Notes: generated by a model from the letters alone, not told the origin. A stretch of 64,000 nucleotides of DNA from Castanea sativa (GCF_040712315.1 NC_134017.1:7222001-7286000), one strand, 5' to 3'; numbered from the stretch's first letter, positions 34,156 to 45,015 are shown. Program-made: numbers and translations.

Positions 34156-36762
34156 TCACTTACTAAGGCAGACTCTTAGCTTTTCCAGTAAATTCATCTT
34201 TATCATTGTAGTCACATAAATCCAATCTTTTATTTCATCCGCAAATCTAAAATAAGCATGCCTCCAAGTCCTATTAAAGAAGAGAGCTCCACAAATTGCC
34301 CAAAAGCCAGTTGCGAATCCAACTCCCATACCAATGTAGAAGCTGGAGTTTTCAGAATCATCTTCAACACTGCCAATTGGTGATTTATTCAAAGATTGTT
34401 CCTCAATTGTGCAACTTTTTGGAAGAGGATCACCACATAACTGAAGATTTCCAATGTACCTAAGGGCATCAAATGATTGAAGATGGGTGCTTGAAGGAAT
34501 TCTACCCGAGAGGTTGTTGTATGACAAGTCCAAGAGACTAAGAAATGTCAAATTAGACATGCTTGGAGGAATTTCACCCGATAAATGATTTCGTGAGAGA
34601 TCAACTGACTCTAACTCTTTCACACTCCCAATTTTTTCTGGTATCTTTCCCATCAAATGATTTCGAGACAAATTCAAAAAACGTAATTCGGAAAGATCTG
34701 AAATTTCAGCAGGGATTGATCCGGACAAATTGTTACTTGAAAGGTCTATTAACCTAACTAATTTAAGGTTCTCTTTGTATTCCATTTCTTCCCCTTTGGG
34801 AGCCAACTTAAGATTCTCAACATAGTATTCATATACATACCAATACGGCAAAGACATAGAAACAAATGAAATATCATAGGAATCTGGGAATGCCATGGCG
34901 CTAATATTTTTCAAGCAGTTTGGTATGGATACTGATAGGCTATTATTGGCAAGATCCAATACTCTAAGAGAAGAAAGTTGGCATATTTGTTGAGGTATAT
35001 AACCCTTGAATTCACTTGATCTTAGACGGAGAATTGTAAGATTTGTCAATTCTCCAATCCATAGTGGTATGATGGACAAATGATTATCACCCATATCAAT
35101 AAGCCTCAGATTTGAGCATTTTTTCAACGATGAAGGAATATCTCCATAGATGCTATTGTTTTGTAAACGCAATGATTGGAGGTTAACTAAAGCCCCCATG
35201 GAGTAGGGAATTCCACCTACTAGATTATTGCTCCCTAAGTTTAAATGGATCAAAGACAGCCAATACTTCCAGCAGTGAGAAAGTTCTCCTGATAAGAGAT
35301 TGTTTGATGCATCTAAAATCTCTAATTTATTCTTTCTAATTTTCTTTTGGCATAAGAAAGTAGAAATAGGTCCATAAAATGAGTTGTTAGCTATATTGAG
35401 CATTTTGACAGTAGAACTCAGAAAAATGTCTGATACGTCACATTCTATGTGGTTGTTAGAGAGATTGATAAATGTAATGTTTGAAGTCCAATTCCAGAAC
35501 CAACCCGGAGCTTTGCCTGAAATTCCTGACATGGACATATCTAACAAAATGAGGGATCTTTGTGATTGTAGCCATGAAGGAAAATTAGGACCTATCTTGA
35601 TTGAGCTCATGTAGGCATAGCCAAGTTGGAAGGGGGGAACCCAATTGAAATTGACATTAAAGAACAAAGGTGCTTCAGACATATAGAGATCCTTTAATTT
35701 TGAGAGTTTTCTGAAATGCCCTTCATCTACGGTACCTGTTAAAGAATTTGTTCCGACAAACAACGCCTCTAACTTAGAGAGAAGCCCAAGACTCTTTGGA
35801 ATGGTGCCATTCAACTGATTTTGGTCGAGAAATAATGTTTTTATACGAGATAAATTCCCAACGGAAGAAGGTATAGGACCATTTAAAGAATTAATTCCGA
35901 GATCAAGACATTCTAATTTCTCTAAATTGAAAATGCTAGGCGGTATATTGCCTTTCAAAGAATTGTTGTACAGGTAAAGCTCTAAGAGGCTTGTACTGAG
36001 ATTAGAGAACCAATTAGGTATCTCATGATTAAAATGATTTTCAAAAAGATAAAGGACTCGAAGAGACGTGAAATTGACAAATCCAAGAGACGGATTCAAG
36101 CTATCAAGCTGACAATTAAACAAGTATAGCCCTGAAAGAGATGGGAACTTACTCATTATTTGAAGCCAATCAACTTCTCTGTGAAGGTCAGCTGAGTTCA
36201 GGTCAAGGATTTGAATGGCAGAGAGACCAGACATCCAACGAAGGTTATCTACATAGAGGTCATAATTATATCCAAGAGACAGATAGCGAAGGCTTGAAAG
36301 GTTCCCAAGCTGATGAGGAATGAGTCCACAGAAGTTGGCATCTGAGAGGTCAAGATGTGTGAGATTACCCATTGAGCCAAGGAAAGTTGGAATAGGAGTA
36401 CGATTAAAGTCATTGCCCCTCAAATCCAAGTAATTCAAATGTTCTAATTGGAGCAACGAACCACTAATCTCACCGCCTAACATCGAATTATTGAGGTGGA
36501 GCTCAGAGACTCGGCCAATTTTCTTGTCGCAGAAAACTCGGTCCCAAATACAGCAATCTTTATGGTCAGACCAGGATGAGAGGACGTGTTCTTGATCAGT
36601 GAGACCACGTTTGAGGGTTAGAAGGGCTTGCTTGTCTTTTTCATTGCAAGAGACATTTGAGATTGACTCTGCTTTGAAGAAGAAGAAGCTTAGACTGAAG
36701 GCAATGGGAAGGAACCATACTAAAAAAAGCACACGATGAAGAGTTGCAAAAGAGGCGGCCAT
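34156..36762 (-). CDS. LRR receptor-like protein, EIX/Cf class, intact
   Basis: Single-exon, 868-residue cell-surface immune-type receptor without a kinase. Signal peptide 1-31; LRRNT with Cys39, Cys70, Cys71 and Cys78 (CNEKDKQALLTLKRG, then DCCIWDRVFC, where Arg replaces the usual Gly of W-x-G-V-x-C). About 25 plant-type LRRs (L-x-x-L-x-L-x-x-N-x-L-x-G-x-I-P) follow. An island at ~616-667 (AMAFPDSYDIS to GEEMEYKENLK) precedes the last four LRRs, then LRRCT (LQLCGDPLPKSC), an acidic spacer (SVEDDSENSS), a membrane span at ~808-829 with GxxxG spacing (GMGVGFATG) and a ~39-residue basic tail. In this family such proteins sit in the plasma membrane, bind microbial or self ligands and signal through SOBIR1/BAK1; the ligand here cannot be inferred. 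The start ACCATGGCC is a good plant context. Length is slightly below the common 900-1000. Confidence 0.95.
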   Translation of the reverse strand: MAASFATLHRVLFLVWFLPIAFSLSFFFFKAESISNVSCNEKDKQALLTLKRGLTDQEHVLSSWSDHKDCCIWDRVFCDKKIGRVSELHLNNSMLGGEISGSLLQLEHLNYLDLRGNDFNRTPIPTFLGSMGNLTHLDLSDANFCGLIPHQLGNLSSLRYLSLGYNYDLYVDNLRWMSGLSAIQILDLNSADLHREVDWLQIMSKFPSLSGLYLFNCQLDSLNPSLGFVNFTSLRVLYLFENHFNHEIPNWFSNLSTSLLELYLYNNSLKGNIPPSIFNLEKLECLDLGINSLNGPIPSSVGNLSRIKTLFLDQNQLNGTIPKSLGLLSKLEALFVGTNSLTGTVDEGHFRKLSKLKDLYMSEAPLFFNVNFNWVPPFQLGYAYMSSIKIGPNFPSWLQSQRSLILLDMSMSGISGKAPGWFWNWTSNITFINLSNNHIECDVSDIFLSSTVKMLNIANNSFYGPISTFLCQKKIRKNKLEILDASNNLLSGELSHCWKYWLSLIHLNLGSNNLVGGIPYSMGALVNLQSLRLQNNSIYGDIPSSLKKCSNLRLIDMGDNHLSIIPLWIGELTNLTILRLRSSEFKGYIPQQICQLSSLRVLDLANNSLSVSIPNCLKNISAMAFPDSYDISFVSMSLPYWYVYEYYVENLKLAPKGEEMEYKENLKLVRLIDLSSNNLSGSIPAEISDLSELRFLNLSRNHLMGKIPEKIGSVKELESVDLSRNHLSGEIPPSMSNLTFLSLLDLSYNNLSGRIPSSTHLQSFDALRYIGNLQLCGDPLPKSCTIEEQSLNKSPIGSVEDDSENSSFYIGMGVGFATGFWAICGALFFNRTWRHAYFRFADEIKDWIYVTTMIKMNLLEKLRVCLSK

Positions 36763-36854
36763 GGTAACGAATTGAAGGAAGGGAAGTTTGAAGGAAGAAT
36801 AGCTGAAATATGAGTAGTGGAGGTGATGTAATTGAATGTTACTGCAGCTCGTGA

Positions 36855-36864
36855 TAATATATAG
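36855..36864 (-). promoter_or_regulatory. Candidate TATA box of the intact RLP
   Basis: CTATATATTA on the minus strand, about 95 bp upstream of the ATG, a normal distance for a short plant 5' leader. The transcription start is not visible from sequence. Confidence 0.45.
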
Positions 36865-36902
36865 GGATTCTTCATTATTATTATATTATTTTAAACAAGA
36901 CT

Positions 36903-36916
36903 TTGACTTGTTGACT
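36903..36916 (+). promoter_or_regulatory. Paired W-box cores upstream of the RLP
   Basis: TTGACTTGTTGACT carries two TTGACT cores two bases apart, some 40 bp beyond the TATA candidate. W boxes bind WRKY factors and are typical of defence-gene promoters. The same text recurs in the ~340-bp repeat family, so the promoter appears to lie within that family. Confidence 0.5.
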
Positions 36917-37419
36917 TAAGCCAAATGCCAAACACCAATTACCAATACTCTTGTTTGTTTCATGATTAGGTCAGGTTCATTAGTTTCTTTCAGAATCATG
37001 TGCGGCCAGTGCAAGTTGATGTTTTGGTTCCCTCCTAAGTTTATATATTATTGTTGTAGTCTGGTGTAAATGCACGAGGATAATCAAAAAATTTAGAAGA
37101 AATTCAAATTATTTATGGTATTAATTTATATTTTTTTTTATCTTTACATTTTTATAAATTTTGTAATGATTTTTCATTATATATATATATATATAATTTA
37201 ATTAATTTTAGACTTCTAAATATTTTACTTGTCACAAAAATAAAAATAAAATTTTTTCAAAAGAGGAGGCCATATATATAGTGATTTTATAAACCCTTTC
37301 TCATTTTTCTTATTATTATATTATTTTAATAAAGACCTTGATTTGTTGATTTGTGCTTTTATATTATTTTAAGCCAAACCCACAAGGATCAACACTAACC
37401 ACTCAGGTGATGAGATGTA

Positions 37420-37653
37420 CAGTCCGTTTGGGAAGAAATTTTTTTTTTCTTTTTTTTTTTTTTGAGAATCTGGGAAGAAATTTATTTAATTTTGTAGTTT
37501 TTTTTTTTTTTACTATTTATGGGTCACTATGTATAATTGGTATTATTTATAGGTCTCATTGTATTATTCAACTAGCTTTTAACTTTTTCTTTTTTACATT
37601 TTTAGTAAAAAAAATTTCAATTTCAACTAAATAAATTGTTCTTAAACGAACCC
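37420..37653. mobile_element. Short TIR element (CAGTCCGTTTGGG), 3-bp duplication
   Basis: A T-rich 234-bp insertion inside a repeat unit. The left end is CAGTCCGTTTGGG and the right end, reverse-complemented, is CGGGTTCGTTTAAG. GTA lies at both borders (37417-37419, 37654-37656), and the repeat unit reads straight across if one GTA and the insert are removed. A 3-bp duplication fits Harbinger or CACTA-type MITEs, but the GTTCGTTT end is also common in other MITE groups. Confidence 0.6.
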
Positions 37654-37713
37654 GTAGTATTAGATTCATTTCAGAACCATCTTTCACGTAATAATGTAGA
37701 GATTTTCCATTAA

Positions 37714-37892
37714 AGACAAAACTTAGGTATAGTACCTTAGGTCCTGTTCCTTAGGTTCCCCTCTTAAGATTTAGCCATGTGACCACTTAATTAAAAAATA
37801 CACTTTCATTCCATAAGAAAAAATTCACATGGCAGAATCTTAACAGGGGAACCTAAGGAACAGCACTTAAGTACTATACCTAAGTCTTGCCC
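37714..37892. mobile_element. Mutator-type MITE with perfect 9-bp duplication
   Basis: A 179-bp element whose ends form ~65-bp imperfect inverted repeats. Left: ACTTAGGTATAGTACCTTAG and CTGTTCCTTAGGTTCCCCT; the right is the complement. It is flanked by a perfect TTCCATTAA (37705-37713 and 37893-37901). Other units of the ~340-bp repeat supply the empty site, and removing element plus one TTCCATTAA restores the unit. Nine-base duplications and long terminal repeats indicate MULE-derived MITEs. Confidence 0.88.
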
Positions 37893-38481
37893 TTCCATTA
37901 ATATCATAATCATCTAGAATTTGAATTATTGAATTTTTGTTTTTATTGGGTGACTTGTTGACCATTAATCTATTATGCAATATTTTCCACCATGTGACAT
38001 AATTTTCATGTAGGGCCAAAAATTCATGTTGAGGAAATTTTTTTTGGAACTTAAGGCTCATTATTGAATACAATCTCAAGTCATGTGTATGTCCTCTTAA
38101 TGACAAGATTAAATTAGTGATAGTATATGCTTTTAGCCAAACCCCTAGAGATCATTGCTCAGCACACACAAGTGAAGAGATGTAGTGTTAGGTTCATTTG
38201 ACAATCATCTTTCATGTAACCGCATAGACATTTTTCAATAATATCAAAATCATTAAGCATTTGTCTTATTGACATCTTTTTGTTTTTTAGTTGGGTGACT
38301 TGTTGACCATTAATCCTTTATGCAATATTTTTCCACAATGGCCTATGATACGACGGTGGGATTAACATTTCATTCAAAATTTTCACGCTAAAGGTTGGCT
38401 TTTGGTGAAGAATTTCCATTACAGTGTTGTTGATACAATAATTAAGCAATGTTAAATTATTGATGGTCTCAAAAGTTTAAT

Positions 38482-39338
38482 TTATTAAAATATGAAATTT
38501 TTAATTATTTAGCAACACAATTCTAACAAGCAATGAGCCTTGTCAGAATATTAGAAAATGAGAGTATATCAAAAACACAAATTCAAAATTTTGAAAATAA
38601 GATAATTTCGAAAATATGGTATGATAGTACATAACATTTTTAATATTAATTTAATAAAATGCAATTGGATATCAATGGAGTGTCATTTCTCCCTAGAAGA
38701 AAGTGCAGTTACCCTTTTAATATTAATGAAGGCTTTTGACTGGATGACTTCAACCAAATGCCAAAGACCAATCCTCATGTTTCACGAAATTGCGTAGGAA
38801 TTGTAGTTCAAGACTTTGATTTGTTGACTACTTTTTGTTTTTTTTTTTTTGTGTTCAGTGACTTAGGGCTCAATTGGTAGTAGTATTTAAGTATTGTTAT
38901 TTAGTTTTCAGTATTAAAATATAAAATTTTTAATTATTTAGCAACACAATTCTAACAAGCAATGAGCCTTGACGGAATATTAGAAAATGAAAGTATATAA
39001 GAAACACAAATTCAAAATTTTGAAAATAATATAATTTTAGAAATATGGTATGATAGTACATAACATTTTTAATATTAATTTAATAAAATGCAATTGGATA
39101 TCAATGGAGTGTCATTTCTCCCTAGAAGAAAGTGCAGTTACCCTTTTAATTTTAATGAAGACTTTTGACTGGATGACTTCAACCAAATGCCAAAGACCAA
39201 TCCTCATGTTTCACGAAATTGCGTAGGAATTGCAGTTCAAGACTTTGATTTGTTGACTACTTTTTGTTTTCTTTTTTGCGTTCAGTGACTTAGGGCTCAA
39301 TTGGTAGTAATGTTTAAGTATTGTTATTCAGTTTTCAG
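38482..39338. repeat. 429-bp tandem duplication
   Basis: Two copies with few differences: 38482-38910 and 38911-39338. They share TTTTTAATTATTTAGCAACA, the CTCCCTAGAAGAAAGTGCAG segment, a TTGACTGGATGACTTC stretch and a TTCACGAAATTGCGTAGGAA stretch. The last two again resemble the RLP-promoter repeat. No coding capacity. Confidence 0.9.
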
Positions 39339-40195
39339 TATTGTAAAAATACGTGTTTAAGTGTTATAAAAATAGGTGTCACTACCAATGGACATCTCAC
39401 AGTTTACCTGTAAGTTGTTTACCAATGAACACTAAAAACTGTTATTTAAAAGTCACTATCAAAAATACCCTTAATTGCTTCTTCTTCTTTTTTTGGTTCA
39501 GTGACTTTTATTTGCCAATGGACATCTCACAGTTTACCTGTAAGGTATTTTTTAAAAAATAATTAAAAAATACTCCAATAATAATTAAGCCTGTAAGGTG
39601 TTTGATAAAATTGTTTGAAGAAAGGCTTTTTCCCATGAGCATAGTGTATATATATAGCTTTGTTCTAACCTTCCGCACGTTTAGCAAAGGAGTAGTGCCC
39701 ATGGTTGATTAAAATCTCATGTATGTGCTTTCCAATTCTTCATTTATGCAAGTGTTACTGTTTAGTGGCCTTACTAACATGATTGCACCCTTAAATAAAG
39801 ACACGATTGCAGTATAATTACCATTTCAGGGTAGATACAGTGGAACCCCATGTGTTCAATAACCAACCTTAACATTCCCATGTATGTGATTCCATGGAAT
39901 CTAGCATTACACAAATGAAACGCCACCTAATTGGTAAGTGGTGATGGGTTGAGCATAACCAACTAACCAAGTCATCCAAAGAACAAATGGTTTCAAACGA
40001 TCTATTGTAGGTAGCTTTTTTTCTATATCACTTTTTATGACGTATAAGATGTATACAAAGACTTACTATTTAATGGAATCTACACTTTATAAATGTAATA
40101 ATATATAAAACACATTAAATTAATACAATGCAATTATCTCATCTCAAATCTACATTTATATATCTAAAGTTAAAACATAGCATTTATTATTACTA

Positions 40196-41740
40196 TGCTC
40201 TTATTGCAATTTGCCACATGTTACTTTTTCTAATAAATTAATCAAAGTGGAATAAGACCCATAGTATTACAATTGGTGGAGCATAAAATTGAATATTCAT
40301 AGTGAAACAAAGGACTATTAGTTTTTATATAAACCACAGATTTTCTTTATTAGTATCAATGTTATCAACTTTCTGACTTGTTTCTAAAAATTTTATAAAA
40401 AAAAAAAAACTTTTTGACTTCTTTTGCCTTAACCCCCACTCCAATCCTGGGGTGGGAGGTGAGTTGTTAACCACTACACATTTTCTACCATGTGGCATAA
40501 TTTCCGTGTAAAATCATATGTCAAATGTCCAACTTCTAGATGCTGTGTTCTTTTTAATATATTTTTTCAAAAACAATCATTGATGAGCCAAATAAAGTTG
40601 GCTCCCACTAGTAATATTGAAAACTTTGTCTGCCTAATAGTTGATTCCTTTTTTCACCTTCTTTTGCCTTGAACTTTTATTTATTTAACTTGAACTAAAG
40701 GAAGTGGAGGAAGATTTAAAGAAAACTTATTATTGTTATATAATGATAATTTTTCTGCTAGTGATATCATTGCAACGAAGGAATGGTGACTCCACACAAA
40801 CTAGCAAACGGAATAATGGTTAAATGGGCACCATTTTAAAAGATGGTCACCACCACGCACCCTTAGCATGAAGGCCACTCCATAAATATAAGTGCTTGTG
40901 GGGCATTTTTTCAAAATATGGGATCATTATTCCCTACATTCTCTTCTTCCAGTTGAGTTCATATTCGATACAATAATTAAGCAATATACTTGTTAGGTCA
41001 AGAATACACATTCAGAAATTCATGTGGAGGATATTTGTCCAGAACCTAAGGTTCATGATGGTGAAAAATCTTATGCGTATGCATGTGTGCTCTTAATGGC
41101 ATAATTCTTTTAGTGATAGTAAACCAAACCCTGCTAGATCAATATTTGCCAAAGACAAGTGATGAGATGTGCTAGGTTTATTGGACGAAATAAAAGTTCC
41201 ATGTTCCACTTTTAACCTTCGTTTATTGCAAATTACTACACGCCACGTTTTCTAATAAAGTAATCAAAGTGGAAAGAAATAAGACCCATAGTATATTACA
41301 TTTGTGGTGCATAAAATTGAATACTCATAGTGGAACAAAGGACTATCATTTCACTTAACGATCATTTTTCACATAAACCACATAGATTTTCTTCATCAAT
41401 ATCAATGTTATCGACTTTCTAGCTTCTTTTTCTTTAACTCCCACCCCATCCTGGGGTGAGAGGTGACTTTTCAACCATTACACATTTTCTACCATGTGAC
41501 ATAATTTTCATGTAAGACCATATGTCAGATATCCAACTTCTAGATGCCGTGTTCTTTCTATTATATTTTTTAAACAATAATCATTAATGAGCCAAATAAA
41601 GTTGAATCCCAATAGTAATGTTGAAAACTTTGTCTGCGTAATAGTTGATTTTTTTTTTTCACCTTCTTTTGCCTTGAAATTTTATTTATTTACACTAACC
41701 TAAACTAAAGGAAGTGGAGGTAGATTTACTTGATATTGTT
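40196..41740. repeat. ~500-bp segment duplicated about 1 kb apart, with repeat array D
   Basis: 40196-40700 and about 41225-41735 are diverged copies (TTTTCTAATAAA, AGACCCATAGTAT, TGGAACAAAGGACTAT, CTCCATCCTGGGGTG-like, GGAAGTGGAGG). Between and within them are pieces of the ~340-bp family (41000-41190 and 41353-41560). The 40735-40820 part of the first copy matches 42735-42820: in the second copy a solo LTR at 41773-42734 separates these parts. Confidence 0.7.
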
Positions 41741-41772
41741 GTAATTGTGAAACAAAATATTATTGTGGTTAT

Positions 41773-42734
41773 TGTTGATACCCATTTTCACGACACATTT
41801 TGTATAAGCCCGATTCAACCAAGCCCGACTTCCTTGTCAGCTCAATTAATGTATTATATTATATTATATTATATTATATTTTTTTAAGGATAGCCCAATC
41901 CCATACGATTTATTGGGGAAATTGAGGAAGTGTGGCTACCAAGTGGGTAAGGGATAATAGTAGCACCTCAGGTTCATAGACGAGGTCTTATACCCAAAAT
42001 TTCCACCCCAAAAGAGTTTTTATGCTCTGGCTATTTGTAACCCAAAGTTTCTGCCCTAAACCATTTTCCCTTTAAAATATAGTTGACTCTTATTCGCCAA
42101 CTCTAGCTGCTAGCCCTTACTTAAGTGAGTATTCCAATAATCTAAAATGGCTGACAAAAGGCAGCCAATTAGAGCAAACCCCATTTATTTCCCAAATCAT
42201 GTTAAATGCATGCAAGCTATTCCTTAAACAAAAGCAACCCAAGCCAAGACATCAAATTAGTATCGCGTTGGATAAAAGTCTCTACTACTACTAAAAAACC
42301 AGTTGTTAGCAACACCCCAAACTCAATACAAGACTCTCTCTTCAGCTTAAATGAACGAACCACGTTTTACCCACGTAGCTGAAACTTTAGAGCAAAAACT
42401 CATTCAATCAACCAACATTTTCACAATTCCGAAACTTAGGAATGGAAATATGGGTACAGGAGAACCTTCCCTCTCTTCTTCACAACCTCTTTCAATTTCC
42501 TTTTCTCCCTGGCTATGGGTCAAAGTTTCAGACCTGTTGTGTTTCTATGCATTTTTCAGCATTTTTGTTATTAGCTATTTGATTTCTCTCTTGTTAAAGC
42601 ACCATTAGACTTTGTTTATTATACATTTGAAATTTTGGGCTTGATTCTCCACAAATAATCACTTTTAAAGAACTAAAGGGAAGATTTAGGTCATTCTCGC
42701 ATTTTTTGCCCTTGTCGCAAAAACGTCCCCGACA
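41773..42734. mobile_element. Solo LTR, 962 bp (TGTTGATA...CCCCGACA)
   Basis: It starts TGTTGATACCC and ends GTCCCCGACA, giving TGT...ACA ends. Flanks are GTTAT (41768-41772) and ATTAT (42735-42739), a 5-bp duplication with one mismatch. The related copy at 40.2-40.8 kb is an empty site (TTATTGTTATATAATGATAA). The start TGTTGATACCC is common in plant Ty3-type LTRs, but the superfamily is not proven. The open frame at 42351-42608 lies inside the LTR and has no known motif. Confidence 0.7.
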
Positions 42735-42954
42735 ATTATATAATGATAATTTTTCTAGCTGTTGATGATATCAATACAACGAAGAATAGTTGACTCCACA
42801 CAAACTGGTAAAGGAAAAAATGGTTAAATCTTAAATGACCAACCGTTCAAAAGATAGTCCAAGCAAAGTGATAATAAAAATGAGTGTACACCTCATAAAC
42901 ATGAAAGGAGACATTCAATGGTCAAATTTAAGACTGGTTTCCTTTTTGGATAAG

Positions 42955-43975
42955 CTTGAGATTGGTTTTGGAATTGATGGGTGGTTGATTTGGGTTCAAA
43001 TTTTGTGATCTATGTGTCACATTGGCTGTGAAATGTTATCCACTTTGGGGTTTTGATCAGTGTTGGATCTTGTGGCAGTTGTTGGGAGACTCTAGGATTG
43101 GTTCTGGGATTGATTGGGGTTTGATTTATATCCAAATTGTGTGATTTATGTGTAATAGCAGTTGTGATTAGATGGTGGGGATCAAATTTTTGTGTTAGAA
43201 TTATTTGACTATGAAATTTTAGCCATTTTTGGGGTTTTGATCAATGTAGGATGTCGAGGCAGCTGTAGGAGAGTTTAGGACTGGTTTTGGAAATGATGGG
43301 TGGTTGATTTGGGTTCAGAATGTGTGAACTGTGTGGATTAGTCGTAGTAATTTAGGTGGTGGGGATCAGATTGGCTGTGTTAGGCTTATTTGACTATGAA
43401 ACGTTATCCAGTTTAAGGTTTTGATCAATTTAGGATCTTGTGGCAGTTGGTAGGAGGCTTTAATTGGACATGATGGGGGTTGTTTTAGCTCCAAATGATG
43501 AGAATCATATTGGTTGTGTTAGTTAATATTAGGCAATGTTTGTGACGAAAACTCAACCAAGAGTTAAGTTTATGGACCTATGATATGTTTGCTATTTTGG
43601 GCTTTGATTAATGTAGGATTTTATGGGACTTATTAGATTTTAGGTTTGGTTTTGCAAATGATGGGCTGTTGATTTAAATCCCAATGTGTGATCTATATTC
43701 ATTAGTAGTAATTAAATGGTGGTCCCAATGTGTGATCCATGTTTGCTAGTAGTAGTTTTTTTTTTTTTTAAGAGTTTCAAACCTGTGGCATCCACTCCTG
43801 ATGATAACTCTTTATCATCAGACCAAAACACCAATCAGTTTTTTGTGTAGGCGAGAATTGAACCCCAGATCTCTTATACAACCATTAAAGATTTTACTAG
43901 TTGAGCTAACTGGAACTCATAGTAGAAGTAGTTATTAAATTGCTGTGTTAGGGATTATTTAATGAAAATTGATAG
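42955..43975. repeat. Degenerate ~180-bp tandem array, about five units
   Basis: Units begin near 42958, 43095, 43275, 43460 and 43652. Shared phrases are TTGGTTTTGGAATTGATGGG, TGATTTGGGTTCAAAT, TTATTTGACTATGAAA, GGGGTTTTGATCAATGTAGG and CTTGTGGCAGTTG. Unit divergence is high. The last unit is interrupted by a SINE (43756-43920). No coding capacity or known satellite match. Confidence 0.75.
43756..43920 (-). mobile_element. tRNA-derived SINE with pol III boxes
   Basis: On the minus strand it begins ATGAGTTCCAG and has an A box TAGCTCAACTAG and a B box GGGGTTCAATTCTC at the normal ~35-bp spacing. It ends in an A-run (T-run at 43756-43769 on the plus strand). Flanking direct repeats TAGTAGTAGTT (left) and AGTAGAAGTAGTT (right) look like a target duplication. 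It is inserted into the ~180-bp array. Confidence 0.75.
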
Positions 43976-44059
43976 GGTTGGAATCTAAGCATCGACTCCT
44001 TTTTATTAATATTGGTGAGATAAACAGCCAACAAGTTCTGAATTCAAGACCATACTACC

Positions 44060-44460
44060 AAAAAAAAAAAAAAAGTGGGCTCTAGCTATAGCTCCTAAAA
44101 ACATGGCTATAAGTCAATTCGGTCTATAACGGCATTTTCTATAGCCACAATTTTAGCCATTGCCTAAAACTTGTAACTATAGGTCTGATAGGTTCATAGG
44201 TATTATTTCAGCCGCGTTTCTAAGCCGCAACTATAGGGTATACATTAGCCACGTTTATTAAACATGGCTCTAGATCCTCAGCCCACAGCCACATTTTGAA
44301 AATGCAGCTATAGGGTTTTTATTTATTTGTTTGAATTGTCTATAGCCACGTTTTTAAAACGCGACTATAGATCCTCGGCCTATAGCCTCATTTTGAAAAC
44401 GCGGCTATAGAATTTTTTAATATGTTTTACAAACGCGACTATAAAATCATCAACCTTTCA
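44060..44460. repeat. CACTA-type subterminal repeats, left side
   Basis: At least eight variants of CTATAGCCACGTTTT and its complement AAAACGCGGCTATAG occur in both orientations, some as direct hairpins (44340-44370). Dense, short, inverted GC-rich motifs near a CACTAC-like end are typical transposase-binding regions of En/Spm elements. Confidence 0.7.
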
Positions 44461-45015
44461 ATATTTACCCTTTCAAAGAAGGCATTCCATTGTTTATTTT
44501 CACAAAAAAAAAAAAAAAAAAAAAAAAACTACTACTCAAAATACTTAAACTCACTCTTCAACAACAATAACAGGTTTATCACAATCAACTTGCAATACTA
44601 GTAGAGAATCAAATTATTTTCCGTTTACAGATTTACCAATACAGCAAGTCCCATATTCTAGTGGTCTATTTCTTTTCTTGGCCTTCACAGTTCTCCAATG
44701 TTCATGCAGTCCACACCCACCTTGTATTCCTTTCCACCAATAGTCCACACCCACCTTTTATTCCTTTCCCCACGCACATGCAATTTTTTTTTTTTTAAAC
44801 CTTCCAAGTGGTGGTGACTACACTGACTGTCAATCTCAACATTCCTTTCTTTTAATATTATTCATTGATTTTCAGAGCCTTGACATTACCAAGCAAACAC
44901 TAACTCTAAATTTATTTAGAAAACAAAATAGAATAAGCACTAACACAATAAGTATAAGCACAGTATGAATGATGAGATACAAGGGGGTTTCCTAACAATC
45001 CAGTGTTCTATTTCA

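Larger units (their letters stand above)
28490..35288. repeat. Segmental duplication block 2 (partner 15430-22060)
   Basis: Colinear with block 1; see that entry for matched landmarks. This block keeps the full RLP gene, whereas homology in block 1 ends inside the gene at 22060, matching 35288 here. It contains an extra foldback insertion (29349-29617). Confidence 0.8.
37370..38345. repeat. Diverged ~340-bp repeat array C
   Basis: Two to three units of the W-box-bearing family, upstream of the intact RLP. Two MITEs (37420-37653 and 37714-37892) split the first unit. Landmarks: GGTGATGAGATGTA at 37406, CATCTTTCACGTAATAATG at 37679, TTGTTGACCATTAATC at about 37955, and a second unit from 38163 with TTGTTGACCATTAATCC at about 38300. 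Confidence 0.75.

Noticed and set aside
34563..36323. Plus-strand open frames inside the intact RLP
   Set aside because: Antisense shadows of a well-supported LRR protein; no independent motif.
39296..39560. Possible MITE with ATTGGTAGT ends
   Set aside because: Only short, imperfect inverted matches and two direct copies of a 30-bp phrase; ends and target duplication cannot be defined.
42351..42608. 85-residue frame with a hydrophobic end
   Set aside because: Lies wholly within the solo LTR and has no known motif; hydrophobicity comes from T-rich sequence.
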